NCBI GenBank assembly: GCA_030144725.1
Contig: JASKMD010000017.1
Span: 5,251,278-5,315,277, forward strand
DNA length: 64,000 nucleotides
Origin: Haematococcus lacustris
Lineage: Eukaryota > Chlorophyta > Chlorophyceae > Chlamydomonadales > Haematococcaceae
Reading direction: 5' to 3'
The notes under the pieces were generated by a model. It was not told the origin of the DNA. It saw only the letters and a list, made by a program, of their open reading frames with translations, and did not search any database. Below are positions 1-8,602 of this stretch, piece after piece (the first letter of the stretch is position 1; each line of letters opens with the position of its first letter). The translations under genes and the position numbers were made by a program.

Positions 1-169
1 GGGAGCGCGTTAAGTTATGCGTAATGTCTGGTGCGATCGGAAGCGTGAGAAAGACGGTTGTGGCTGACCCGGATTCGCACTAGACTGACCGCCCCTTGCT
101 GTCACAATTTGCAGGAGCCACCATTGCGTACGACTCCACAACCCTGTCATAGTAGATGAAACGGTCTTC

Positions 170-335
170 AACATGGCTGTTGTGCCTCGGCGCAACCGAA
201 TATGACGAAGTCGGGGTCCTCCGGCTCTGGCCTAGGTACACCCACACCGGTCTTACTCGCAATAAACAATAGCAACGCCACGCAACACAAGTATTCATAC
301 ATCCTTAGAACACATTGTCACACATGCTTACGCGG
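170..335 (-). pseudogene. Fanzor-like ORF, N-terminal/5' fragment
   Basis: On the minus strand, about 255 to 175 reads a piece (KTGVGVPRPEPEDPDF) that matches the acidic N-terminus of the Fanzor-like ORF at 38,480 (RTGVGGPKAVPEDPDF). The flank at 255-335 matches the 5' leader of the same family, also seen at 18,727-18,797. The frame is lost after about 30 residues and nothing of the nuclease domain follows. This is a 5'-end remnant only. The family assignment depends on the better copies elsewhere in the window. Confidence 0.45.
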
Positions 336-780
336 CCTGAAATCGCTTGTTTCATCATTTCTCGCATTTTCTCAAATCGCTTGTTTCATCATTTCTCGCA
401 TTTTCTCAAATTCATCATTTCTCGCAAGCAAGAGGCAGCACGACCCATTCAGGCGTTCAGGACTAGAGCACGACCGGTTAATTTAACATCCTGATGTTTT
501 GGTTCTTTAACGTGCCTTAACAAATCTTTAACATACCCGTTTTGCTACCCTGGGACTGCGTCTCACTGGCCACTTCTGCCTGCATAGTGTCGCTGGGTGC
601 ATTGCCGTGTCGTGACCAGAACGACAGCAAAAAACGACTCGTATCAAGACCAAGCGTGCATCTTTAACAAAACGGTTTAACATTAACTTTAACACGTCCG
701 GTCGTGCCCTATTCAGGACCCATCACATCCCGCCAGCCATTGTCCACCAGCGTGCAGCGACACCGCAGTGTTTGGTAATC
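336..780. other. Non-coding, AT-richer spacer
   Basis: No credible gene. It contains an imperfect direct repeat (two units of about 35 bp around 345-430 built on the phrase ctcgcattttctcaaat) and otherwise unremarkable sequence. Confidence 0.5.
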
Positions 781-890
781 CCTACAGCCCTCATGCAACT
801 CATGAGTTGTAATCAAACACAGGCTGCGAGATCGCTGTTGTAAAGGCTACTGATAGTGTGCCTAGTGCCCACTTCATGATGTGGCTTACA
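781..890 (-). repeat. Fanzor-element 3'-end repeat with hairpin
   Basis: The segment with CCCTCATG...CATGAGTTGTAATC, then GGCTGCGAG and GTAAAGGCTACTGA, recurs in the same orientation at 18,646-18,710, 36,921-36,962, 37,200-37,290 and in part at 15,912-15,945. In the copy at 37,200 it lies just downstream of a Fanzor-like ORF, so it is interpreted as that element's terminal region. The palindromic CTCATG/CATGAG core would fold into a short hairpin. Confidence 0.5.
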
Positions 891-909
891 CCGCTTAAAC
901 CGTCAGCCG

Positions 910-1467
910 TTAGGCTGCTAGGCCGCCCTCCCCCTCTAGGGGTTCATGACTTTCTGTAACGCACTTCAAAGCAAGGTGCACAAACAGAGGTGCACATGGG
1001 CTCAACATGAAGTCATGCAAGTTCTCATTATTGTTCTGTAAGGTCATGGCAAACTCCGGCTGCTCCCTGATGGAACTCGTGGCAGTGCACTCAAAGATGA
1101 AATGCATGGCGTCATCCACTACCCCCTCTGTGCATCTGGTGCATGTGCGATCAATGAAAGTTACCCCCTCAAACCGAGCCTTCTCCACCCCCAGACCGCT
1201 GTTGCCTAACCTGAACCTAGTCAGGCTCGTGCGAACTTCTGTAGAGAGCTGTCTGTTAAGCAGGTGTGGTGCCATGTGATTGATGCCAAGGCCGTCCCCA
1301 TGCTTGAACCATGCAGCATACGAACATCTCTCCCGATGCACCGTCTCAGGCAGTCTAGGGTCTCCCTCAAACCCAACCCAACGCCTCCCCCACCTCTCGA
1401 GCCACTTGACTTCCATAGCCTTGGTGCCTAGGACCATGTCCGGGCTCAAAGTAAACTCACCCCCCAT
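910..1467 (-). pseudogene. LINE (non-LTR retrotransposon) C-terminal fragment, zf-RVT
   Basis: An open minus-strand frame of 185 codons. Near its end it has the reverse-transcriptase zinc-binding signature of LINE ORF2 proteins: a basic RTSLTRFRLG stretch followed by CTRC, nine residues, then H and C (C-x2-C-x9-H-x4-C). Upstream (above 1467) the frame is broken and no RT catalytic motif is visible, so only the 3' end of the element is present, as in 5'-truncated LINE insertions. The clade cannot be told from this fragment. Another zf-RVT end, not clearly the same family, sits at 63,001-63,323. Confidence 0.6.
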
Positions 1468-1635
1468 CAGCTCTATAATGGCCAGCTGGAACTGAGCACT
1501 TCAGCTGGTCTGGCAACTCCTGCCTAACTCCACATCTGCCTTGATGACTCTCATTAGCAGGTCACTGTGGGATAGTTTGGCAGTGTTCCAGAACTTGCAT
1601 GCAGCCCTTAGCCAGTAAAGCCCACTTCAGTAAGT

Positions 1636-1742
1636 GCCCACTTCAGCTCAGCCTTCTGGTGTGTGTGCCTCTAGGTCTACTACTAGCAAGAGCTCTACCC
1701 TACTCTATAGCTCTTGCTCACACACATCCCCTTTGTGAGGGG
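1636..1742 (-). ncRNA. Candidate Fanzor guide-RNA (fRNA/omega-like) scaffold, copy 1
   Basis: Just downstream of the Fanzor-like stop at 1793-1795. On the minus strand it holds a CCCC-TCACAAA-GGGG hairpin, then a GTGTGTG...CACACAC stem enclosing a near-perfect inner stem (AGCAAGAGCT / AGCTCTTGCT), then CAGAAGGCTGAGCTGAAGTGGGC. The outer elements are conserved at 37,290-37,371 although the inner loop differs. TnpB and Fanzor guide scaffolds are known to lie at or after the 3' end of the nuclease gene. The assignment is inferred from position and structure. Confidence 0.4.
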
Positions 1743-1792
1743 TTTGGTATCTTGTTTTCTTGGATTGTCTTGCTGTAGCTGGCTATTGCCGC

Positions 1793-2096
1793 CAATTGCG
1801 CCGCCACTTGCCCAACAGGGCCTTGTCACGCACGTACACCCACTCCTTGCCTAGCCTGCCTGGCTTTGGCATGGCTGGGCGGCTATCCCAGTAGCACAGC
1901 TCCGTGGGACGTGGCTGGCTGGGACGTGCCCACCAACCAGCCCCCTAAAACAAAACCTGCGCTGGTGCTCGTTGGTGCCAAGCAGGACCTCAGCCCCAGC
2001 CAGGGACACTGACTTCTTGAGCCTGCCAGCGAAGAGCAGCGTGAGCATGTTGCTGAATGCTGTCTCCAACTGCTTGCCGACGTGGTCCACCATGTT
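1793..2096 (-). pseudogene. Fanzor-like ORF, middle and C-terminal part (split by retroelement)
   Basis: Minus-strand continuation of the ORF at 11,991-12,548. The two halves are separated by the retroelement composite 2097-11990, and the frame is continuous across the target duplication (…SDTN joins MVDHVGKQLETAFSN). After about 55 residues it jumps to the family's extreme C-terminus (RPTELCYWDSRPAMPKPG…KWRRNWRQ, stop at 1793-1795). The catalytic RuvC-II/III block is missing, so the copy was already internally deleted or carries an unrecognised intron near 1935-1945. The C-terminus matches the 37,415-37,615 copy closely. It cannot encode a working nuclease. Confidence 0.6.
2092..2096. repeat. 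Left target-site duplication (ATGTT) of the retroelement composite
   Basis: ATGTT directly precedes the LTR starting at 2097, and the same five bases directly follow the LTR ending at 11,990 (11,991-11,995). A 5-bp duplication is typical of LTR-retrotransposon integration. It shows that 2097-11990 behaves as a single insertion. Confidence 0.85.
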
Positions 2097-2418
2097 TGTA
2101 ACAAAGGGATATCCGGAATGCACGAGTATTACCTATTTCGGTATATATACTTCGTTACATAGCTCCCCCCTTAGCTGCGAACGTCTCTGTGAGCACCTCT
2201 TTGGGTTATTCAGTCGGAAACCGTCGCTCTAGCTTGTCATGCCCCCCTCATGACTCGGGAGCATATCTCACTTTGCACAGGCCAAGACTCGAACCCGGGT
2301 TTGGAGCCCATCTCGTGGTGGGACTCTACCACTGGGTCACATGGTCGGAAACCACTGTAACAAAGGGATATCCGGAATGCACGAGTATCACCTATTTCGG
2401 TATATATACTTCGTTACA
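2097..2418 (-). mobile_element. SMART/TRIM-like miniature LTR retroelement (63-bp LTRs)
   Basis: Two 63-bp direct repeats (2097-2159 and 2356-2418, one mismatch seen) start TGTAACAAAG and end CTTCGTTACA. They flank a 196-bp core with no coding capacity. Read on the minus strand, the right repeat is followed after one base by a primer-binding-site-like TGGTTTCCGACC (2343-2354), and the left repeat is preceded by a polypurine tract AAGGGGGGAG. This is the full LTR-PBS-PPT-LTR plan of small non-autonomous LTR elements. The core holds a tRNA-like segment. The LTR carries a TATATATA box. The PBS resembles that of the adjacent gypsy element (TGGTTGTCCGACC), so that element probably supplied its enzymes. 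Confidence 0.7.
2280..2350 (-). other. tRNA-like segment with A and B boxes (copy 1)
   Basis: On the minus strand TGACCCAGTGG (2329-2339) fits the pol III A box and GGTTCGAGTC (2286-2295) the B box, about 35 nt apart. CCCA/TGGG and CCGGG/CTTGG can pair as anticodon and T stems. No convincing acceptor stem or discriminator-CCA was found, so it is a tRNA-derived remnant, as in SINEs, and not a working tRNA gene. An identical arrangement recurs at 3640-3710. Confidence 0.55.
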
Positions 2419-2432
2419 TAGCTCCCCCCTTA

Positions 2433-3530
2433 CCCCCCGTTTCCAATTGTCGGAGGACGGAGGACGGAGCTGCATGGAGGGAAGCTGGCGGAGAGGAGCA
2501 CATGGAGGTCGGAGCGGCGGAGCCCGAGCCACATGGGCTCCATGCTGGCTCCGACGGGGCGCGTTTCCAATTGGGAGAGACATCGGAGAGACATGGGGCT
2601 CTCCATTGGCTCCGATAGCGCCCATTGGCTCCTATAGGTGACTCCTTCGGAGCCCGTAGAGGAGCCAGGAGCGGAGCCAGGAGTGTGAACGACCCTGTGA
2701 CCCTGAGACCGAGTCTAGATTGCGTACGTGTCCTGATGGCCCCGTCTGTCCGGTTGCTCAACCCTTCGTTACATCTAGTCTCCGCCGTATCGGTCCTCCC
2801 TGTGTAGGTCCACTGGCAACACCGCTGAGGATATGGCACTCCGCAGTTCTACCCGCATCAGCAACATTTGCGGAATAACCTCAGACTTGCTTTGCCTGCC
2901 TTGCTCTGCACTTCGGAGTCTGCACTTTTGCGGAGAATGCTTAGCTAGTCCCGCTTGCGCGGAGCCTGCTGTGTAGAGACTCCTGCTGTTGTCGAAGCCT
3001 GCTCAAGCCGAGTACACAGCTGCCAGCCAAGGAGCAAAAACCCAGCATTGCACCGGCAACAATATATACGCACACCCAGCAGGTCACCACCACCAACATT
3101 AGCCTGTTCAACAGAAGACACTACCGTGCAGTGCACCAGCCTGCAGAGGTCCTGCTGTTTCTGCAACGCGGGTGCAAAGCTGTGGCAGGGTGCAAACCTG
3201 CCGTATATGCGCTAAGCCGTATATGCGCTAAGCCGAGTGGAGCTAGATGGCTGCTGCCGCTGCTGGAGCTAGAGCTGGAGCTAGAGCTGCTCGACAATAA
3301 ATTTTTTTGCAGCAGCGGCAGCAGTAGCGTCCCTTGCAGCGGCAGCAGCAGCGTGATGATCGGAAGGCCCTCAACGCGGTGGTCACGGGTCGCCCAAAAG
3401 CGTCAAAAAGCGTCCATGCAGCGCTCCGCTCCGATCAATTGGAAACGGCAACACGGCATTCGCCCATGCAGGGGCAGCTCCGCTCCATGAGCCTCCATGA
3501 GCTCCGCTCCGATCAATTGGAAACGGGGGG
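2433..3530. mobile_element. Non-autonomous PIF/Harbinger-like transposon, copy 1
   Basis: Bounded by inverted ends CCCCCCGTTTCCAATTG (2433) and CAATTGGAAACGGGGGG (3530) and by the 3-bp duplication TTA (2430-2432 and 3531-3533). It lies precisely inside a second copy of the 196-bp miniature-element core: 2419-2432 plus 3534-3715 add up to 196 bp. TTA duplications are characteristic of PIF/Harbinger. No transposase is encoded. The ends contain GGAG- and CTCCG-rich subterminal repeats and internal extra copies of TTTCCAATTG. A diverged second copy lies at 26,171-27,456. Confidence 0.65.
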
Positions 3531-3533
3531 TTA

Positions 3534-3715
3534 GCTGCGAACGTCTCTGTGAGCACCTCTTTGGGTTGTTCAGTCGGAAACCGTCGCTTTAGCTTGTCAT
3601 GCCCCCCTCATGACTCGGGAGCATATCTCACTTTGCACAGGCCAAGACTCGAACCCGGGTTTGGAGCCCATCTCGTGGTGGGACTCTACCACTGGGTCAC
3701 ATGGTCGGAAACCAC
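3534..3715 (-). mobile_element. Second miniature LTR-element core (tRNA-like, copy 2)
   Basis: Nearly identical to 2174-2355, with B box at 3646-3655 and A box at 3689-3699 on the minus strand. Together with 2419-2432 it forms a second complete core between the LTR at 2356-2418 and the longer LTR at 3716-4002. The miniature element is therefore present as a tandem that shares LTRs with the gypsy element. Confidence 0.65.
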
Positions 3716-4002
3716 TGTAACAAAGGGGTGGCAGAACTGCTGCTCTGCCTCACCTTGTATGTCTTCCGTGTGAGTGAGAGCGCTCCTGCCTCGCGCTCCA
3801 CAGTCCGCTACTTCCGGTTGGGTGGCAATGTGTGTTACACAATGCCTCTGATAACGAGAATCCCCAACTCTCTAGCGGCCCTCGGCTAAATAGGCCAGCG
3901 GCCAGCCGTCACACGCCACCGTCACCCTACTGGGAGTTATGACGGTGGGATCTCATGCAACTGCTCGGTTATTTCCCCTAGGAAGAACCTCGCTTCGTTA
4001 CA
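3716..4002 (-). repeat. 287-bp LTR of the Ty3/gypsy element (3' LTR)
   Basis: Begins TGTAACAAAGG and ends CTTCGTTACA, the same termini as the 63-bp LTRs but with a different and longer interior. On the minus strand it directly follows a polypurine tract (GGGGGGGA, 4003-4010), as expected of a 3' LTR. No equal-length partner is found at the 5' side, where only a 63-bp LTR (11,928-11,990) exists. Confidence 0.65.
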
Positions 4003-4010
4003 TCCCCCCC
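4003..4010 (-). other. Polypurine tract of the gypsy element
   Basis: GGGGGGGA on the minus strand immediately before the 3' LTR. This is the usual primer for plus-strand DNA synthesis in LTR retroelements. Confidence 0.6.
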
Positions 4011-4642
4011 GACCTGGCCAAAACCCGTCCTCGGGAAAAAGACCAGGGGAGCATTGTCCACAGGTTAGCTACGCCTGGGAGGCTCCGAGTGCCAATGCTC
4101 TTACACAAGAAAGCTCCTGCGAGTGTTGGTTCATGACTCCAACACCCCATACAGACGAGGTGACTTGAGGGCATCCAGACAACGGGTGTCTGCGCGTTTT
4201 AGCATGCATACGCGAGGGGCACTCGCCGATCGCCAGTACTTGAGGCAGCGTCCTGAGGTCCCGCACCACACTCAGCCTTTGTAAGCTTAGTGGGCCATAC
4301 AGACGACCGTTGGTTCTGCGTGTACTTGTCGGGATCTACATACAGCGCCAAAGAAGACCCTGCACCACACTTGTGCACATGACACATGTGGGCCAGACAG
4401 ACGGTCTCTCCGACTATGCAGGTGCCGGGCGATGGACTTCCACATGCGTTGCATACAGCGTCAAGAGATGCTGCTCTCATCACACGTTGTCGTGTGGTTG
4501 AGCCATACAGACCATCATCAAGACTATGCAAACGTCATGGGATATTCAAAGGAGCAGGACACGTTCACCGTGTGCTGACTACCAATGCTTCAACACCAAT
4601 TAGGTGTCGGCTGCCACCGGGCCAAGGTGAGCAGTAGGACTT
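4011..4642 (-). other. Non-coding 3' region of the gypsy element
   Basis: Lies between the pol stop and the polypurine tract. No credible protein. It contains four spaced, imperfect copies of a short phrase around CCATACAGACGA (near 4146, 4295, 4389 and 4504); their role is unknown. Confidence 0.5.
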
Positions 4643-6866
4643 TTACACAAACTCGGGGAGAGGTTTGAGGTTGTCCTTGTATTCCTGGATGGTTGCCTTT
4701 TTGAGGTTACTTGCTGGTTCCCACGTGTCGTGCTCTGGGCCGTAGCCGGACCATCTAACCAAGTACTCATCCTTGCCTTGCTTGTTCTTCCGGTGCTGCA
4801 ACAGGTGATTCACCGTGAAGTAGAGGCCGTCGCCTTCTTCAAGAGGAGGAGGGGGCACCATCATCCCAGGTCCTGCCAAGAATGGCTTGAGCTTGGATAC
4901 ATGGAATACGTCGTGTATTTTGAACGTCTCGGGGAGCTTTATCCTGAAGGCCACGTCATTCACTTTCTGTGTGACTTGGAAGGGCCCAATGTACAGGGGT
5001 AATAGCTTCGGGGACCCCGGATTCTTGAACTTGAAGTGCTTCGTTCGAAGTAGCACTTCGCTGCCCACGACAATCTCGTTTTCGTCCCTGTGCATGAGGT
5101 CATAATAGGCCTTTTGACGTTTACGAGCCGCGTCTAATGTGAGCTTAGCCTTCTCCAAGTTGTCTTTCATGACTCTGGCGAAGTTTTGGGCGGCGTTGTT
5201 TGTCGTGGCGTCGAGCTTTAAGGTTATCGGCACGTTTGGGTCCTTTACGTTGTTCAAGCGAAAGGGGGTTGTCCCAATGGAGGAGTTATACGAGTTGTTG
5301 ATTGCAAACTCGGCTGAGGACAGGAATTTATCCCAATCCACATACTCGACTCCGACATAGTGCCGTAACATGTCTTCCATCACCTTGTTCATTCTTTCAG
5401 TCTGGCCGTCTGACTGAGGATGAAACGCGGTGGACAAGCATTGCTTGGTTTGCATGATGTCGCACACTCCTGAGAAGAACTGACCTCGGAAACGAGGGTC
5501 CCTGTCTGATATGATCTCAAGGGGCATGCCATGCAGCTTGAAGACATTGTCGTAGAAGAGACGTGCAACGTCTTCTCCATTGACTTTCTCGACGGTGGGG
5601 GCCAGGTGCACCATTTTGGTCAGCCTGTCCACAATCACGAGGATGGAGTCGTGTCCTGCTGCTGTCTTGGGCAGCTTAACCACGAAGTCCATGCTTACAC
5701 TATCCCATGGGGCTTTGGGCATTTGCAATGGCACCATTAGTCCGGCTGGCTTTTGGGTGCTGCTTTTATTGCGTTGGCACACGTGGCATCGTTTCACATA
5801 GTCTGCCACGTAATTGTGCATGCCAGGCCACCAGAATCTCTCTGATACAGCCTTGTATGTCTTTGCAATCCCTCCATGCCCGCTCATTGGGGTGTCATGA
5901 AGTTCATACAAGAGAGCCCTCTTGACGCCTTCTAAGTTTGGGACCACGACTCGGGAGCCATGATACCACAGAAGTGAGTTTTCACACAAGCGCAGGTCTG
6001 TGAGGTTGCGTGCATCCTCAAACCACGGATCTTGCCGATATCCTGATTGGATAGTGGCGATAGTGTCTTGTAACTCATCAGGGTCGGGATGTGTTTCCTC
6101 CAAAACGGCGGGAGCCTCTTGGGGCTTTCTTCCCGTTCGTGTCCGTTTCTTTGGGTCAAGTTGTTTAACCACCTCAGCAGGTTTAGGTGCTGGTGACTTG
6201 CCAGTCTTGCTGCGTGTCACGGCCATGAGCACTGCTGCTGTCTTGTTTGGTGGATACCGGGACAAGGGATCAGCAACGTTGATCCGTCCGGGTCTGTACT
6301 CCCAAGTGAGTTGCTTAAACCTTTGTAGGTACTCTGACCACCTGGTTTGTCTTCTCGAGAGGTTTGGTTGGGTGTTTATGTAGATGAGTGGGTTATGATC
6401 TGTGATCACCTTGAACTCCACCCCCTCCAAATAGCATCGCCATGTCTTTAAGGCATGGACGACTGCCAAGAGCTCCTGCTCTCCCGTGGTGTAATTCACC
6501 TCTGCCGGTATCAAGCGTCTGCTTTCAAAAGCAATTGGATGACCATCTTGCATAAGCACAGCGCCGATTCCGGTCACGGATGCATCACAGATCACTTGGA
6601 ACTGCTTGGAGAAGTCTGGCAGTGCTAACACTGGAGCGTTGGACAAGGCATGCTTGACACCTCGAAAAGCAGCCTCACAACTGTCATCCCAACACCATTG
6701 GACGTGAGTCTTGGTGAGGTTTGTCAATGGTGCAACTAGTTTGGCAAAACCTTGTATGAAGGTGCGAAAATAGGTTGCAAGTCCAACGAATGAGCGGACG
6801 GACGCCACATCTGTGAGTGGTGGCCAGTCTACAATGCTCTGGATTTTTGCAGGGTCAGGACGAATG
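4643..6866 (-). CDS. pol: Ty3/gypsy pol, second half: RNase H, integrase, chromodomain
   Basis: It continues the RT frame after one in-frame TAA at about 6867-6869. Domains in order: RT thumb and RNase H (QVICDASVTGIGAVLMQDG, then ELLAVVHALKTWR and TDHNPL); integrase zinc-binding HHCC region (ELHDTPMSGHGGIAKTYK…RCHVCQ); integrase core with SMDFVVKLP, SDRDPRF and QTERMNKVMEDML supplying the D,D,E residues; and a C-terminal chromodomain (EYLVRWSGYGPEHDTWEP). The chromodomain places it among chromovirus-type Ty3/gypsy elements, whose integrase is thought to be guided to chromatin marks. Apart from the stop the frame is open for 721 codons, which suggests a young element. Confidence 0.9.
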
Positions 6867-8602
6867 CCTTATACACCTACAAGGTGACCGAGGAATTTCA
6901 GCTCGGCTCGTTCGAACTCGCACTTTTTGAGCTTAGCATATAACTGGTTTTGTAAGAGGAGTTTGAAAACAACCTCCAAGTGTTTTGCATGCTCGGTTTT
7001 ATCCTTGCTGAACACTAAGATGTCATCAAGGTAGACCACAACGAATTTGTTGTGCTCTCTGAAGATATCGTTCATCACCGCTTGAAATGTAGCAGGTGCA
7101 TTAGTCAAGCCGAAGCTTAAGACTTTGAACTGATAATGTCCGAACGGCGTGCGAAAGGCCGATTTGGGAACGTCTTCAGGAGTGATGCGGATTTGATGGT
7201 AGCCTGACTGCAGGTCGAGGCTGCTGAACACGGTGGCTCCATGGAGGCGATCAATGAGTTGATCTATTCGGGGCAAAGGGTACTTATTCTTGATAGTCAC
7301 CTTGTTGAGTGCCCTATAGTCAATGCACATACGGAGTGACCCATCTGCTTTTGTGACAAACAGGACAGGGGCGCCGTAAGGTGAGGAGCTAGGTTCGATA
7401 AGACCAAGAGCAAGAAGCTCTTTGATTTGCTTTTCGACCTCTGCGAGTTCCGCTGGCGACATGCGATACATGGGCCGAAACGGCGGTTTGGCTCCAGGCT
7501 CCAACGGGATTGTGTGAGCAATGTTCCGTTCTGGAGGGAGCCCTTGCAGGTCGTCAAAGACTTGTGCATATTGTTTGATCAAAGCCTTGATTGGGGCACT
7601 GTATTCGTGTTCTTTAGCGGCTTTAGTTGCAATTGGTGTTGCGTTTGCAGCTGAGACATGGATTAGGGCCGCTTTTGCACCTTTTCGCATATCACGTTTG
7701 GCTCTGCTTAGAGTGATGCACGACAAACCGATGGTATTGGCTTGTGTGGTTACTGTTCTTGGTTTTAGCACAGCGCGTCGATTGTATGGGCCAGCGATTG
7801 TGCATGTTCGCGCGCCGTAATCGATCACGGCTTTGTGGGCCAAAAGAAACTCGTCTCCAAGGATGATGTCATAGTTGAGGGGCATGTCAATTACAAAGCA
7901 CGAGCATGTCTTAATGACACCTTGCAACTTGAATTTAATTGAGCATATGCCTTGGGTCTCACCATGTGAACCATCAGCTAACACTACAGGTTGCTTATCA
8001 TCCCTGGCACGCAAGTTGAGCCTTGCAGTCAATGTTTTGCTCACAAAGCAGTGGGTGGCACCTGAGTCAATCAAGAGAGTTACTGGATTGTTGCTAACGA
8101 CAGCGTCAAAGGTCATAACAGGCCCGTCATCATTGGCTGTTGCTGTCCTAGCCCTCAAGGTGTCTTGGCATGCGGGGGCGTTGTAAAACACTTGAATTGC
8201 ATGCGGGGGTACGTCGCCATTCATCCTCAATAGAGTGTGGCGAGGGAAAGTATGCAGCAGCGTCCAGCTTGCTGTTAGCTTTCTCCACTCCTTGTATCTG
8301 GAGGTACCCGAAAACCTGGGAAGCAGCACACAAGCGGATGTCGTATTTGGACTCTCTTGCTTGTGAGCGTTGTAGTGCTCAAGGCAGGTTTTGAGATGAC
8401 TGGGTGCACAGTCAATCCACACATGCTGACCAGGCATGATGTCAGACAGGAACTGTGCAGGGTCGGTGATGGGGTTAGCAGCAGACGAGGCATGTCCTAT
8501 TGTGGAGAAGGGTTTGCCTGTCTTTGCAGCTATTTGGTTTACCAAATTAGGATGCACTGCTGCGCTCACCGTTAGCTCCGGCCGTCCCTCCGGAGGACAC
8601 CT
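6867..8602 (-). CDS. pol: Ty3/gypsy pol, first half: aspartic protease and reverse transcriptase
   Basis: In the same frame as gag, after the gag TGA. The first visible block is a linker. Next is a retropepsin-type aspartic protease with [12 protein letters not shown] (catalytic DSG) and a later DIILGDEFL strand. Then comes an RT domain with [37 protein letters not shown] and the catalytic [12 protein letters not shown]. It ends FLGHLVGV followed by TAA and then [10 protein letters not shown]. In relatives this is one continuous sequence, so the TAA is a point nonsense mutation (or a suppressed stop). There is no ATG near the start, so translation probably depends on passing the gag stop. Confidence 0.9.

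Noticed and set aside
2280..2350. Functional tRNA gene on the minus strand
   Set aside because: A and B boxes are present, but no acceptor stem or proper cloverleaf could be built and it lies inside a repeated miniature LTR element.
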